Positions 16,984-25,445 of a DNA stretch of 64,000 nt are shown one piece after another. The notes below the pieces were generated by a model. That model did not search any database. It had not been told where the DNA came from and saw only the letters and a program-made list of their open reading frames with translations. A program made the position numbers and the translations under genes. Where the stretch lies: positions 434,001 through 498,000 of the forward strand of contig NZ_JACHWR010000001.1 in NCBI RefSeq assembly GCF_014191495.1, given 5' to 3'. The DNA comes from Nocardioides soli. Its GTDB lineage: Bacteria > Actinomycetota > Actinomycetes > Propionibacteriales > Nocardioidaceae. Positions within the stretch are counted from its first letter, which is position 1, and every line of letters begins with the position of its first letter.

Positions 16984-17676
16984 TCAGCCGACCGGGACCG
17001 CCAGGTCCGGCCACTGCCGGCAGCCGTAGGCCATGTCCCAGAACGCGACCTCCAGCCGGCTCGCGGTCGCGAACTGCTCCCGCAGGAAGCCGCGCCTGCT
17101 GTCGTCGGCCCGGGCCGCCAGCTCCGCGAAGTTCGCCTGCATCTGCCGGAGCCGCTCGCCGTAGAAGTCGCCGACGAAGAACTCCATCCAGGCCGTGTAG
17201 AGCGAGTCCGGCGCGATCACCTCGACCAGCTCCAGGGCGATCTCCCGGTAGCTGATCGCGCACGGCAGGATCACCGTCATCACGTCCAGCGCGTCCCCGC
17301 GGTACGCCGTGGCCGTCAGGAAGGACGTGTACGCCAGCGTGGTCGGCGCCATCCCCCGCGACCCACCGCGGTCGGCCGCACCGAGGTCGATGACCCGCTG
17401 CAGCAGCTGCTCGTTGCGCGGGAGCTCGTTGTCGACGATGTTGTCCAGCGAGTCCCGGAGCCAGGCGACCTCGTCCACCCGGGCGGCCCGGGCGGCACCG
17501 AGAGCCATGCACTTGGCGTACTCGCGGAGGTACATCGTGTCCTGCTCCAGGTAGAACCGGAACCGGTCCAGACTGAGCGTCCCGGTCGCCATCTCCCGCA
17601 GGAACGGGTGGTCGTGCAACGAGTCCCAGATCTGCGGGCAGGACTTCCGGAGCCACTCGGCGGTCAGCTCGCTCAT
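16984..17676 (-). CDS. TenA-family protein 1 (thiaminase II-like)
   Basis: A 230-residue TenA/HemO-fold all-helical protein. All residues known to act in Bacillus TenA can be placed: Asp46 and Tyr49/Tyr53 (QDTMYLREY), Cys in LPCAISY, and the late Glu in SRLEVAFWDMAY. TenA hydrolyses the aminomethyl group of 4-amino-5-aminomethyl-2-methylpyrimidine to give HMP. The C-type catalytic Cys indicates a real hydrolase. It is co-oriented with an amidohydrolase upstream and a flavin oxidase downstream, a context unlike normal thiamin biosynthesis loci. One of three TenA paralogues in 20 kb. Confidence 0.85.
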   Translation of the reverse strand: MSELTAEWLRKSCPQIWDSLHDHPFLREMATGTLSLDRFRFYLEQDTMYLREYAKCMALGAARAARVDEVAWLRDSLDNIVDNELPRNEQLLQRVIDLGAADRGGSRGMAPTTLAYTSFLTATAYRGDALDVMTVILPCAISYREIALELVEVIAPDSLYTAWMEFFVGDFYGERLRQMQANFAELAARADDSRRGFLREQFATASRLEVAFWDMAYGCRQWPDLAVPVG

Positions 17677-17713
17677 GTGCGCCTCTCTTTCTCGGGACGG
17701 TCGAGTCGGCAGG

Positions 17714-18721
17714 TCAGTCGATCAGGCGCATGATCCGGGCGAAGTTGTCGCCCAGGATCCCGTCGAGCTTGGCCTGGGGAATCTCCGGCATGTCGAGCTT
17801 GCGGGCCACCTCGTTGACGCTCAGGACCTTGTCGCGCAGGTGCACCGGGTCGTAGGTGAAGCCCGGGTAGTCGGAGCCGAAGACCACCTTCTCGAGCGGG
17901 ACGAACATCTGCTCGAGGTGGAGCAGCCACCGGTACAGCTCCTCGGTAGTGACGGTCGAGATGTGGTAGCTGAGCTCGGCGAAGAAGTTGGGGTGCTTGG
18001 TGCACATGAACATCGCCTCCTCCACCCAGGGCGTGCCGCAGTGGGCGATCAGCAGCCGCACGCTGGGGAAGTTCCTGCCGATGTCGTCGAGCAGGGCGGG
18101 GCGGGCGAAGTCCATCCGGGCGTCCACGCGGGTCGACCCGGCCTGGTGCACCAGCACCGGGATGTCGAGCTCGGCGGCCTTCTCGAAGATGGGGAAGGAG
18201 AGGATCGGGTCGGCCGGGGACCAGTGCTGGTACATCGGGTAGAGCTTCAGGCCCTGGAGCCCCAGCTCGGTGACCGCGCGCTCGAGCTCGGCGACCGCCG
18301 CCTTGACCCCCTTGTAGTTGGGGTTCACCGAGGCGAAGCCGATGAACGTGTCGGGGTGCTGGCCCTGTACGTCGGCGATGTAGTCGTTGCACTTCTCGGG
18401 CGTCGGCGGGCCGGGCACGGAGGTGACGCCGAGGTTGTCGACGGTCCCGATCAGCCGACCGTCGAGGAACTGCGGCGACATCGCCAGCAGCACGATGCGG
18501 TCGAAGCCGGGGTGGCCGGCGATCATCTCACTGGGCCCGATCTCGAGGAACCCGTCGTGCGAGAGGCCGCAGGCGCCGTACTCGGCCTCGGTCGGCATCC
18601 GATGGCTGGGCAGCTTGCCCTGGGCGCGGTAGATGCAGAGCGACCCCTCGCGGCCGTACTCGGCCGTGAACGCGGGATCGGCCGCGAGCCCGAGGATGTG
18701 CGTGTGTGCGTCGATGATCAC
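17714..18721 (-). CDS. Amidohydrolase 2-family metal-dependent hydrolase/decarboxylase
   Basis: A 335-residue TIM-barrel protein beginning with the metal motif DAHTHI (His near residues 6 and 8). Further ligands are the His in PVLVHQAG and LLIAHCG, and the Asp in VFGSDYPG. This pattern fits the amidohydrolase_2 (ACMSD-like) group, whose members are decarboxylases or hydrolases of aromatic and heterocyclic acids. It is the first gene of the minus-strand operon running to 12369 and faces an aldehyde dehydrogenase across a shared promoter with two operator-like sites. A decarboxylase for a ring carboxylic acid would fit, but this is inference. Confidence 0.82.
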   Translation of the reverse strand: MIIDAHTHILGLAADPAFTAEYGREGSLCIYRAQGKLPSHRMPTEAEYGACGLSHDGFLEIGPSEMIAGHPGFDRIVLLAMSPQFLDGRLIGTVDNLGVTSVPGPPTPEKCNDYIADVQGQHPDTFIGFASVNPNYKGVKAAVAELERAVTELGLQGLKLYPMYQHWSPADPILSFPIFEKAAELDIPVLVHQAGSTRVDARMDFARPALLDDIGRNFPSVRLLIAHCGTPWVEEAMFMCTKHPNFFAELSYHISTVTTEELYRWLLHLEQMFVPLEKVVFGSDYPGFTYDPVHLRDKVLSVNEVARKLDMPEIPQAKLDGILGDNFARIMRLID

Positions 18722-18750
18722 CGGCGGAACACTCCTGACGGACGACGTTT

Positions 18751-18774
18751 TATATGTCAGATCTCAGATCCTAT
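18751..18774. promoter_or_regulatory. Putative GntR operator A
   Basis: TATATGTCAGATCTCAGATC contains the 11-bp palindrome GATCTCAGATC preceded by ATATGTCA. It is about 30-50 bp upstream of the amidohydrolase start. A nearly identical sequence (ATATGTCAGATCTC) occurs at 35450-35464 on the other strand. Confidence 0.6.
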
Positions 18775-18851
18775 CGGCCTCGGGATCGCGGCGGCAAGGG
18801 GTCCGCCGCCCCCTGGACTGGTCATTGACGCAGCCGCCACCGCCTCCTATC

Positions 18852-18874
18852 GTGATCTCAGATCCAATATATGA
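18852..18874. promoter_or_regulatory. Putative GntR operator B
   Basis: GTGATCTCAGATCCAATATA has the same GATCTCAGATC palindrome with the ATAT flank on the opposite side, 18-40 bp before the aldehyde dehydrogenase ATG. Sites A and B lie about 100 bp apart in one divergent promoter region, one beside each gene. Confidence 0.6.
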
Positions 18875-18891
18875 AGTGTGAGGGATAGGCC

Positions 18892-20367
18892 ATGGTTGCA
18901 CTGCTCGAGTCCGTCTCGTCCTTCGTCAACAGGGAGCACGGGCTCTTCATCGGCGGCGAGTTCGTCAGCTCCCACGGATCGGACCGGATCCCGGTCACGA
19001 ACCCCGTCACCCAGAGCGTTCTCACGTCCGTGCCCTCGGGGGTGGCCGCCGACGTCGACGACGCGGTCGCCGCGGCCCGGGCCGCCCTGCCCGGCTGGCG
19101 CGCGCTCCCCACGGCGCAGCGCGCCGAGCTGCTGTGGCGGCTGGGGCAGCGGATCGAGGAGCTCACCGAGGAGTTCGCCCAGCTCGAGGCGATCGACAAC
19201 GGCAAGCCGACCTCGGAGTCGCGCATGGTCGACGTGCCGCTCAGCGCCGGCCTGTACAAGTACTACGCCGGCTGGGCGAGCAAGCTCGAGGGCCGGACGA
19301 TCACCCCCCAGGGCGGGGCCAACTTCCACGTCTACACGCGGCGCGAGTCCGTGGGCGTGGTCGGGGCGATCATCCCCTGGAACTTCCCGCTGCTCATGTG
19401 CGGCTACAAGCTGGGGCCGGCCCTGGCCACCGGCAACACCGTCGTCCTCAAGCCCGCGGAGCAGACGCCCCTGTCGGCACTGCGGCTGGCCGAGCTGATC
19501 AACGAGGTCGGCTTCCCGCCCGGGGTCGTCAACATCGTCACCGGCTACGGGCCCACGGCCGGCGCCCCGCTCGCGTCGCACAGTGGCGTCGACAAGATCA
19601 CCTTCACCGGCGAGACCACGACCGGGCAGAAGATCATGGAGGCCGCCCGGGGCAACATGAAGAAGGTGAGCCTGGAGCTGGGCGGCAAGTCGCCCAGCGT
19701 CGTCTTCGCCGACGCGGACCTCGACGCCGCCCTCGAGGGCACCTTCGGCGCGGTCTTCTTCAACCAGGGCCAGTGCTGCATCGCCGGTGCCCGGGTCTAC
19801 GTCCAGGACGAGATCGCCGACGAGTTCACCGCCCGACTGGTCGACCGCGTCGCGCAGGTGCGACTGGGGTCGGGGCTCGACCCCGAGACGACCATGGGCC
19901 CGCTGGTCAGCGAGGAGCAGCAGACCCGGGTCAACTCCATGATCCAGTCCGGGATCGAGGAGGGGGCGCGCCTCGCCTCCGACCCGAGCACCCCGCTCCC
20001 GGAGCAGGGCACCTTCGTGCGCCCCACCGTCTTCGCCGACGTCAAGCCGGACATGCGGATCATGCGCGAGGAGATCTTCGGCCCGGTCGCGATGGTGAGC
20101 CGGTTCGGCTCCGAGGAGGAGGCCGTCGAGCTCGCCAACGACACGTCGTACGGGCTCTGCTCGGGCGTCTGGACCAAGGACATCGCGCGTGCGCACCGGA
20201 TGGCCGCCGGCATCCACGCCGGCACGGTCTACGTCAACACCTACGGCTACTTCGACCCCGCGGTCTCCTTCGGCGGCTTCAAGATGAGCGGCTTCGGCAA
20301 GGAGCTCGGCGAGGAGGCGCTCGACTCCTACCTCCAGACCAAGACGGTCTGGGTCAACCTGGACTGA
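18892..20367 (+). CDS. Aldehyde dehydrogenase (phenylacetaldehyde/betaine aldehyde type)
   Basis: A 491-residue ALDH with the catalytic Cys in FNQGQCCIAGAR, the base Glu in LELGGKSP and the coenzyme motif IPWNFPLLM. The GQCC motif and length fit the ALDH1/2-like group. It converts an aldehyde to the acid with NAD(P)+. It is followed 82 bp later by an alcohol dehydrogenase, so the pair can turn an alcohol into an acid. Preceded by operator B, it is probably induced with the island. Confidence 0.88.
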   Translation: MVALLESVSSFVNREHGLFIGGEFVSSHGSDRIPVTNPVTQSVLTSVPSGVAADVDDAVAAARAALPGWRALPTAQRAELLWRLGQRIEELTEEFAQLEAIDNGKPTSESRMVDVPLSAGLYKYYAGWASKLEGRTITPQGGANFHVYTRRESVGVVGAIIPWNFPLLMCGYKLGPALATGNTVVLKPAEQTPLSALRLAELINEVGFPPGVVNIVTGYGPTAGAPLASHSGVDKITFTGETTTGQKIMEAARGNMKKVSLELGGKSPSVVFADADLDAALEGTFGAVFFNQGQCCIAGARVYVQDEIADEFTARLVDRVAQVRLGSGLDPETTMGPLVSEEQQTRVNSMIQSGIEEGARLASDPSTPLPEQGTFVRPTVFADVKPDMRIMREEIFGPVAMVSRFGSEEEAVELANDTSYGLCSGVWTKDIARAHRMAAGIHAGTVYVNTYGYFDPAVSFGGFKMSGFGKELGEEALDSYLQTKTVWVNLD

Positions 20368-20383
20368 CCGTGACTCTCCCACC

Positions 20384-20425
20384 GTCACCAACCCCGTCAC
20401 CAACCCCGTCACCAACCCTGTCACC
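20384..20425. repeat. 12-bp tandem repeat between ALDH and ADH genes
   Basis: GTCACCAACCCC occurs twice exactly (20384-20407), a third time with one change, then partially. It fills most of the 82-bp gap. Four near-identical tandem units suggest replication slippage. Confidence 0.8.
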
Positions 20426-20449
20426 GCGATACGCCCGAGGAGGGGCTCG

Positions 20450-21469
20450 ATGAAGGCAGTTGTCATGCAGGAAGCCGGTACGTACGAGGTCGCGGAGGTG
20501 CCCGAGCCGGAGCGGGGAGACCTGGTCCTGGTCGAGTCCCGCGCGGCCGGGATCTGCGGCACCGAGCTGCACATCCTCGACGGGATGCTCGAGCCGCCCG
20601 GCTACCCGTTCATCCTCGGGCACGAGGGCGCCGGCGTCGTCACGTACGTGCCGGAGGGCGTCACGAACGTCGCCGTCGGGGACCGCGTCGCGATCTACAA
20701 CTTCGTGGGCTGCGGCACCTGCCACTGGTGCCGCACCGGGTGCGAGGAGGTCTGCACCGACCCGGTCGGCCAGCTCGGCTTCAGCAGCGACGGGACGTTC
20801 CGCGACATCGTGCCGGTGCCCGCCGCCAACTGCGTCAAGCTGCCCGACAACGTCTCCTTCGAGGACGCCGCCCTGCTCAGCTGCAGCGGGATGACGGCCG
20901 TGCACGCGCTGCGGCTGGCCGACGTGCGGTTCGGTGACACGGTGGTCGTCGACGGGGTCGGCGGCGTCGGCCTGATGGTCATGCAGGCCGCGGTCGCGGC
21001 GGGCGCGCAGGTGATCGCGATCGCGGACTCCGACGCGCGCACCCCGCTCGCCAAGGACGCCGGGGCGAGCTCGGTCATCGTGCTCGACGAGCGCGGCTAC
21101 GACGCCGTCGCCGACCGGATCCGGGAGGCCACCGACGGTCGCGGCGCCGACCACTTCTTCGAGCTCGTGGGCACCACGGCCAGCATGCTCGCCGGCGTCC
21201 GCGGGCTGGCCCGGCGCGGGACGGCCGTGATCATCGGCTACACCGACGACGAGCTCCAGATGCACCCGGTCGAGCTGATCCTGTCCGAGGCCCGGGTGAT
21301 CGGGTCGGTCGCGGCGGCCCGTCAGGACCTCGAGACCGCCGTCGCCATGTGCGCGCGCGGCGAGCTGCGGGCCCAGATCGACACCCGCTACCCGATCGAG
21401 GAGTTCGGCACCGGCATCGAGCGGCTGCGCAAGCGCGAGGTGAACGGACGCAACGTGCTCACCTGGTGA
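20450..21469 (+). CDS. Zinc-dependent medium-chain alcohol dehydrogenase
   Basis: A 339-residue MDR protein. Catalytic zinc ligands are Cys36 (GICGTE) and His59-Glu60 (LGHEGAG). The structural zinc lobe is GCGTCHWCRTGCEEVC. The Rossmann motif is GVGGVGLMV near residue 165, followed by acidic Asp in AIADSD, which suggests NAD+ rather than NADP+. It oxidises an alcohol to an aldehyde, probably feeding the upstream ALDH. GAGGAGG precedes the ATG. A strong hairpin after the stop ends transcription. Confidence 0.88.
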   Translation: MKAVVMQEAGTYEVAEVPEPERGDLVLVESRAAGICGTELHILDGMLEPPGYPFILGHEGAGVVTYVPEGVTNVAVGDRVAIYNFVGCGTCHWCRTGCEEVCTDPVGQLGFSSDGTFRDIVPVPAANCVKLPDNVSFEDAALLSCSGMTAVHALRLADVRFGDTVVVDGVGGVGLMVMQAAVAAGAQVIAIADSDARTPLAKDAGASSVIVLDERGYDAVADRIREATDGRGADHFFELVGTTASMLAGVRGLARRGTAVIIGYTDDELQMHPVELILSEARVIGSVAAARQDLETAVAMCARGELRAQIDTRYPIEEFGTGIERLRKREVNGRNVLTW

Positions 21470-21482
21470 CACCCGCCAGCGA

Positions 21483-21525
21483 CGCACGAGGGGCCCGGAC
21501 GTACGACGTCCGGGCCCCTCGTGCG
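21483..21525. terminator. Perfect 20-bp hairpin, bidirectional terminator
   Basis: Twenty base pairs (CGCACGAGGGGCCCGGACGT and complement) around a 3-base ACG loop, between the convergent alcohol dehydrogenase and GntR genes. Confidence 0.85.
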
Positions 21526-21538
21526 TTCGGGATGCGCC

Positions 21539-22231
21539 TCAGTTCGCCGACAGGGCCTCGTGGTGCGCCGCCATCACGCCGGCCACGTGCTCCCGGGTCA
21601 GCAGCTCCGCCGCCTCCTCGTTCTGCTCGGCGATCGCGCGGACGATCTCGTGGTGCTGGGCGGCCGACACGGCCATCTGGCCGGGGATCCGCACGGTCAG
21701 CCGCAGGATCCGGTGCTGGTGGGCGCGCAGCTTGGTGACCAGCTCCTGGAGCCACCAGTTGTGCGAGAAGCCGTAGAGCATGTCGTCGAGCTCGAGGAAC
21801 AGCACGAGGACCCGGTCGACGTCGACCGCGGCGAGGGCCTCGTCGGCGGCCTGGAGGTTGGCCCGCATCGCCGTCAGGTCGGCGTCGGTGCGGTGCCGGG
21901 CCGCGAGCGCGGCGCAGGCCCCTTCGACCAGCTGCCGGATCCCCGAGATGGCGTGGAGGTCCTCGGCCTGGTAGTCGGTCACGATCGCGCCGCGGTAGGG
22001 CACCAGCCGGACCAGCCCGTCGGTGGCCAACCTCGCGAAGGCCTCGCGCACCGGCGTCTTGCTCACGCCGAGGCTGGTGGCGATCTCGAGCTCGCGCAGC
22101 GTGCTGCCGACGTCGTGCCGCCCCGTGATGATGCCGTCCCTCAGCCGCTCGTAGACGACGTCCCGCAGCTGCACGTGCTGAAGCTGGTCCTCCGACTGAG
22201 GTGCGTTGCCTCGCAGCGGTGTCTGTGCCAC
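21539..22231 (-). CDS. GntR-family regulator with FCD domain, paralogue 1
   Basis: A 230-residue regulator with N-terminal winged helix (VVYERLRDGIITG, TSLGVSKTPVREAFARL) and an all-helical FCD effector domain from about residue 95. It is a close paralogue of the regulator at 23738-24412: the VSKTPVREAF and VPYRGAIV/IPYRGAIV segments are nearly the same. FCD proteins usually bind small carboxylates, often with a metal. The start GTG 22231 follows GGAAGGAA. It is divergent from an amidohydrolase across operator C. With its paralogue it probably controls the AT-rich operators of this island. Confidence 0.88.
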   Translation of the reverse strand: MAQTPLRGNAPQSEDQLQHVQLRDVVYERLRDGIITGRHDVGSTLRELEIATSLGVSKTPVREAFARLATDGLVRLVPYRGAIVTDYQAEDLHAISGIRQLVEGACAALAARHRTDADLTAMRANLQAADEALAAVDVDRVLVLFLELDDMLYGFSHNWWLQELVTKLRAHQHRILRLTVRIPGQMAVSAAQHHEIVRAIAEQNEEAAELLTREHVAGVMAAHHEALSAN

Positions 22232-22290
22232 GGTCCCGTTCCTTCCGGCCTGTCCGCATCCGTCTGCCCCAGGGGGAGACAAGGAGCCTT

Positions 22291-22313
22291 GTATCTCATA
22301 TCTTAGACCTTAA
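22291..22313. promoter_or_regulatory. Putative GntR operator C
   Basis: GTATCTCATATCTTAGACC carries the less conserved form TATCTTAGACC of the GATCTnAGATC palindrome plus a second TATCTCATATC half pattern. It sits in the divergent gap between GntR 1 and the amidohydrolase gene. Confidence 0.5.
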
Positions 22314-22360
22314 ATGGAATTCTGGGCACGATCACACAGCTGAGAGTTGAGGAGTCATCC

Positions 22361-23671
22361 ATGGCGCGCATGATCATCACCGGCGGCACCGTCCTGACCA
22401 TGAACGATGCGGGTGATGTCGTCTTCGACGGACACGTGGTGGTGTCCGGCGACCGGATCGAGTCCGTCGGACCCGGTGCCTACGCCGGGCCGACCGGCCC
22501 GGACGACCGGGTGATCGACGCCCGCGGCAAGGTCGTGATGCCGGGCTTCGTCGACCTGCACTACCACACGGCCATCGGGAAGGGCTTCAGCGACCACCTG
22601 CCGCTGTGGGAGTACCTCGACACCTGCTGGTACCCCCTGATCCGCAACCTGGACGCCGAGGCCGCCTACTGGGCCGCCGCCGGCTCCTACCTCGAGTCGA
22701 TCAAGTCCGGCGTCACCACGGTCAACGACATGTACCGGCGGCTGCCCGACCTCGGCCGGGCCGCCGTCGACATCGGCATCCGGGCCGTGCTGTCCAACGA
22801 CGTCGCGCTCCCCGAGCACGACCTGGACAGCCTGCAGGACAACAAGGACGCCTACGACGCCGTCCACGGCGCCGGCAACGGCCGCGTGGAGGTGTACGTC
22901 GGCATCGAGTGGCTGCCGCTGGCCTCCCCCGAGCTGCTGCGCGACGCCCGGATCCTGGCGGACGAGCTGCAGACCGGCATCCACATCCACCTGAACGAGT
23001 CGCTCACCGAGGTCGAGGACAGCAAGAAGCGGTTCGGGATGCGGCCCACCGAGGTGGCCTACGACGCCGGGCTCCTGGGCCGCAACGTGATCGCCGCGCA
23101 CTGCGTGTGGCTCTCCGACCGGGAGATCGCGCTGATGCGCGAGACGAACACCCAGATCTCGCACAACCCCTCGTCCAACGCCAAGCTCGGCAACGGCATC
23201 GCCCGGCTGCCCGAGATGCTCAACGCGGGCATCAACGTGGGTCTCGGACACGATGCGGCGGAGTGCAACAACAGCCGCGACCCGTTCCAGGTGATGAAGT
23301 TCGCCTCGCTCATGCACCGCGCCTCGCGGGTCGACGCCAGCCTGCAGCAGGCGCCCGACGTCGTCCGGATGGCCACCCGCAACGGAGCCGCCGCACTCGG
23401 TCACGAGACCGGCGAGCTGAGCGCGGGGAAGAAGGCGGACATCATCCTCATCGACACCCACAACCCGATGTTCCTGCCGCTGGCGCCGAACGACCCGGCC
23501 CACATCTACTCCCACCTGGTGTTCAGCGCGAACGGCAGCGCCGTGCACACCAGCATCATCGACGGCGAGGTGGTGATGGAGGACCGGCGCCTGCTCACCC
23601 TCGACGAGGACGAGATCCTCAAGAACGCCAACGAGGCCTTCCTGCGCACCCGGGCGCGCATCGAGGGCTGA
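22361..23671 (+). CDS. Amidohydrolase, SsnA/TrzA/AtzA-type heterocycle deaminase family
   Basis: A 436-residue metal-dependent hydrolase. Ligands are visible: His67 and His69 (DLHYHT), a His in GIHIHLNES, a His in IAAHCVW, and the Asp in GLGHDAAECNN. The family contains guanine, S-adenosylhomocysteine, hydroxyatrazine and other ring deaminases that replace a ring amino group or chloride with hydroxyl. The mononuclear site (no bridging Lys) favours deamination. TGAGGAG precedes the ATG. A 4-aminopyrimidine-type deamination would suit the TenA-rich context, which is inference. Confidence 0.83.
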   Translation: MARMIITGGTVLTMNDAGDVVFDGHVVVSGDRIESVGPGAYAGPTGPDDRVIDARGKVVMPGFVDLHYHTAIGKGFSDHLPLWEYLDTCWYPLIRNLDAEAAYWAAAGSYLESIKSGVTTVNDMYRRLPDLGRAAVDIGIRAVLSNDVALPEHDLDSLQDNKDAYDAVHGAGNGRVEVYVGIEWLPLASPELLRDARILADELQTGIHIHLNESLTEVEDSKKRFGMRPTEVAYDAGLLGRNVIAAHCVWLSDREIALMRETNTQISHNPSSNAKLGNGIARLPEMLNAGINVGLGHDAAECNNSRDPFQVMKFASLMHRASRVDASLQQAPDVVRMATRNGAAALGHETGELSAGKKADIILIDTHNPMFLPLAPNDPAHIYSHLVFSANGSAVHTSIIDGEVVMEDRRLLTLDEDEILKNANEAFLRTRARIEG

Positions 23672-23690
23672 GCCCGGGGCCATGACGCCG

Positions 23691-23722
23691 CCGCCGGGCC
23701 GCCCGATCGGGCGGCCCGGCGG
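23691..23722. terminator. 32-bp perfect palindrome, bidirectional terminator
   Basis: CCGCCGGGCCGCCCGA followed directly by its complement, between the convergent amidohydrolase and GntR 2 genes. Confidence 0.8.
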
Positions 23723-23737
23723 TCGGGGCAGGGAGCC

Positions 23738-24412
23738 TCAGTTCTCTGCGATGAAGGACGTGAGCCGGTCCGACATCACACTGGCGACGTGGGCGCGCAT
23801 GTCGCGCTCGGCCCGGCGCTCGTTGCGGGCCTTGATCGCCTCCACGATCTGCTCGTGCTGCTCGACCGAGCGCTCCAGGCGCCCCGGGATGGCCACGGTG
23901 AGGCGCCCGATCCGGCGCTGGTGGCCCTCGAGGTTCTCGACCAGCTCGGTGAGCCACTTGTTGCGGGAGTGCCGGTAGATCAACTGGTCGAAGGTGTCGA
24001 AGAGCTTCGCCACCTGGGCGACCTTCCCCTTCGCCAGGGCATCCTGCGACTGCTGGATGTTGCGCTCGAGCTCGGCGATCTCCTCGTCGGTGGCGTTCGC
24101 CGCGGCGGAGCTCGCGCAGGCACCCTCGACCAGCTGCCGGATCTCCGAGATCTCCTCGAGGTCGGCGGCGGAGTAGCCGGCGACGATCGCGCCGCGGTAC
24201 GGGATCAGCTCCACGAGCCGGTCCTTCTCCAGCCGGACGAAGGCCTCCCGCACGGGCGTCTTGCTGACCCCCAGCCGGGAGGCGATCTCGACCTCGCGCA
24301 GCGCGGCGCCGGTGTCGTAGGTACCGTCGATGATGCCGTCGCGCAGATGGCGATAGACCCGGTCCTTCAACTGGAGATGCTCCAGCTGAACCCCTGTGCT
24401 GTCAGTACTCAT
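23738..24412 (-). CDS. GntR-family regulator with FCD domain, paralogue 2
   Basis: A 224-residue paralogue of the regulator at 21539-22231, with winged-helix DNA-binding region (RVYRHLRDGIIDG, SRLGVSKTPVREAFVRL) and FCD domain. The two proteins keep the same recognition-helix residues, so they probably bind similar sites. An operator-like palindrome (site D) lies 46-68 bp upstream, inside the end of the preceding gene, suggesting autoregulation. Two regulators in one island could sense two intermediates or cross-regulate. Confidence 0.88.
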   Translation of the reverse strand: MSTDSTGVQLEHLQLKDRVYRHLRDGIIDGTYDTGAALREVEIASRLGVSKTPVREAFVRLEKDRLVELIPYRGAIVAGYSAADLEEISEIRQLVEGACASSAAANATDEEIAELERNIQQSQDALAKGKVAQVAKLFDTFDQLIYRHSRNKWLTELVENLEGHQRRIGRLTVAIPGRLERSVEQHEQIVEAIKARNERRAERDMRAHVASVMSDRLTSFIAEN

Positions 24413-24452
24413 TCATTCACATCCCACGCGCCGCCGAGAATCTCCGTCCAGA

Positions 24453-25445
24453 TTAGTGCATATCGGATCTGGTATCGGACGTAAGTACGCCGTCGCTGAT
24501 CACAACCTCGCCGTCCAGCTCCAGTGTCGAGTGCTGCATCACGCAGTCGAGATGGGCGACGGCGTCCACGGTGCCGCCGTACGCGATGGAGTTGCCGAGC
24601 GCGATGTGGGCGCTGCCGAGCGTGGACTCGGTCTCCATCGGCACGCCGCACACCCGGCCGTTGGGGTTCAGCCCGACCGAGACCTCGGCCAGGTTGTCCA
24701 TCCGCGGGTCGGCGCAGCGCTCGATCATCTCGGTCAGCCGGCCGGCCTCGGCACCCTCCACGCCGCGCAGCCGCCCGTTCTCGAAGTGGAGCGCGACCTC
24801 TCCGGCCAGCGGGCCCTGACCCATGAACAGGAAGTCGGCGTCGATGACGACCACGCCCTGAGAGGTCGCCTCGACCGGGGCCGTGCCCGCCTCGACGTCC
24901 GGCGGTGCCATGTACTCCCCCAGCTCGCGGGCGACGCCGAACAGCGCGCGACCCGGCCGCTTCTCCACCGAGCCGGACAGGTCCGTGCCCGCGGGAGTCG
25001 TGAGCCGGTACGTCGTCGCCCGGCCCCAGGCCGCGGCGACGTGCTCGGTCAGTCCGCGCAGCGCGTCGAAGTCCACGTCGAGGGGCCCGGACAGCCGGAA
25101 CGTGTCGGCACGCACGCCGGGCATGGCGAGGTAGCGCGTGCCGGCGGCCGTCGCCCGCTGGCGGGCCACGCTCGACCCGATGAACGTCGAGGTGAGCTCG
25201 ATCGCCCCGGCGGCCGAGGCGAGCAGCGCGGCCACGGCCGCGGGGGGCTCGCTGCCCGGCACGACGTACCGCGGCACCCGCGCCACCACCGGGATGGCGC
25301 GCCGCTCCTCGAGGCCGCGGACGAGCGCCTCCAGCACGATCGGGTCGGTCTCCTCGTCGGCGAGCAGCACGATCTCCTCGCCGCTGGCGGTGGCCAGGCA
25401 CTGGTCGAGGACCCGGCCGACCGTGACCTCGGGCAGGGCGGTCAC
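24453..25445 (-). CDS. M29 aminopeptidase/2,5-dihydroxypyridine dioxygenase-like metalloenzyme
   Basis: A 330-residue protein resembling leucyl aminopeptidase (M29)-fold enzymes that include NicX, an iron enzyme opening 2,5-dihydroxypyridine. Recognisable C-terminal features are GVPMETESTLGSAH, the GNSIAYGG loop and the metal-type HLDCVMQHSTLEL segment. Family known; the split between peptidase and ring-cleaving dioxygenase cannot be decided by eye. It starts at GTG 25445, overlapping the LLM stop by 4 bp, and ends a seven-gene coupled operon. A ring-opening role would suit the context. Confidence 0.72.
   Translation of the reverse strand: MTALPEVTVGRVLDQCLATASGEEIVLLADEETDPIVLEALVRGLEERRAIPVVARVPRYVVPGSEPPAAVAALLASAAGAIELTSTFIGSSVARQRATAAGTRYLAMPGVRADTFRLSGPLDVDFDALRGLTEHVAAAWGRATTYRLTTPAGTDLSGSVEKRPGRALFGVARELGEYMAPPDVEAGTAPVEATSQGVVVIDADFLFMGQGPLAGEVALHFENGRLRGVEGAEAGRLTEMIERCADPRMDNLAEVSVGLNPNGRVCGVPMETESTLGSAHIALGNSIAYGGTVDAVAHLDCVMQHSTLELDGEVVISDGVLTSDTRSDMH
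24458..24480. promoter_or_regulatory. Putative GntR operator D
   Basis: GCATATCGGATCTGGTATC: a CATAT flank and the imperfect palindrome GATCTGGTATC. It overlaps the last codons of the M29-like gene and precedes GntR 2. Confidence 0.5.

Noticed and set aside
20384..20425. CRISPR-like repeat
   Set aside because: Units are 12 bp, directly adjacent and without spacers; a simple tandem repeat.
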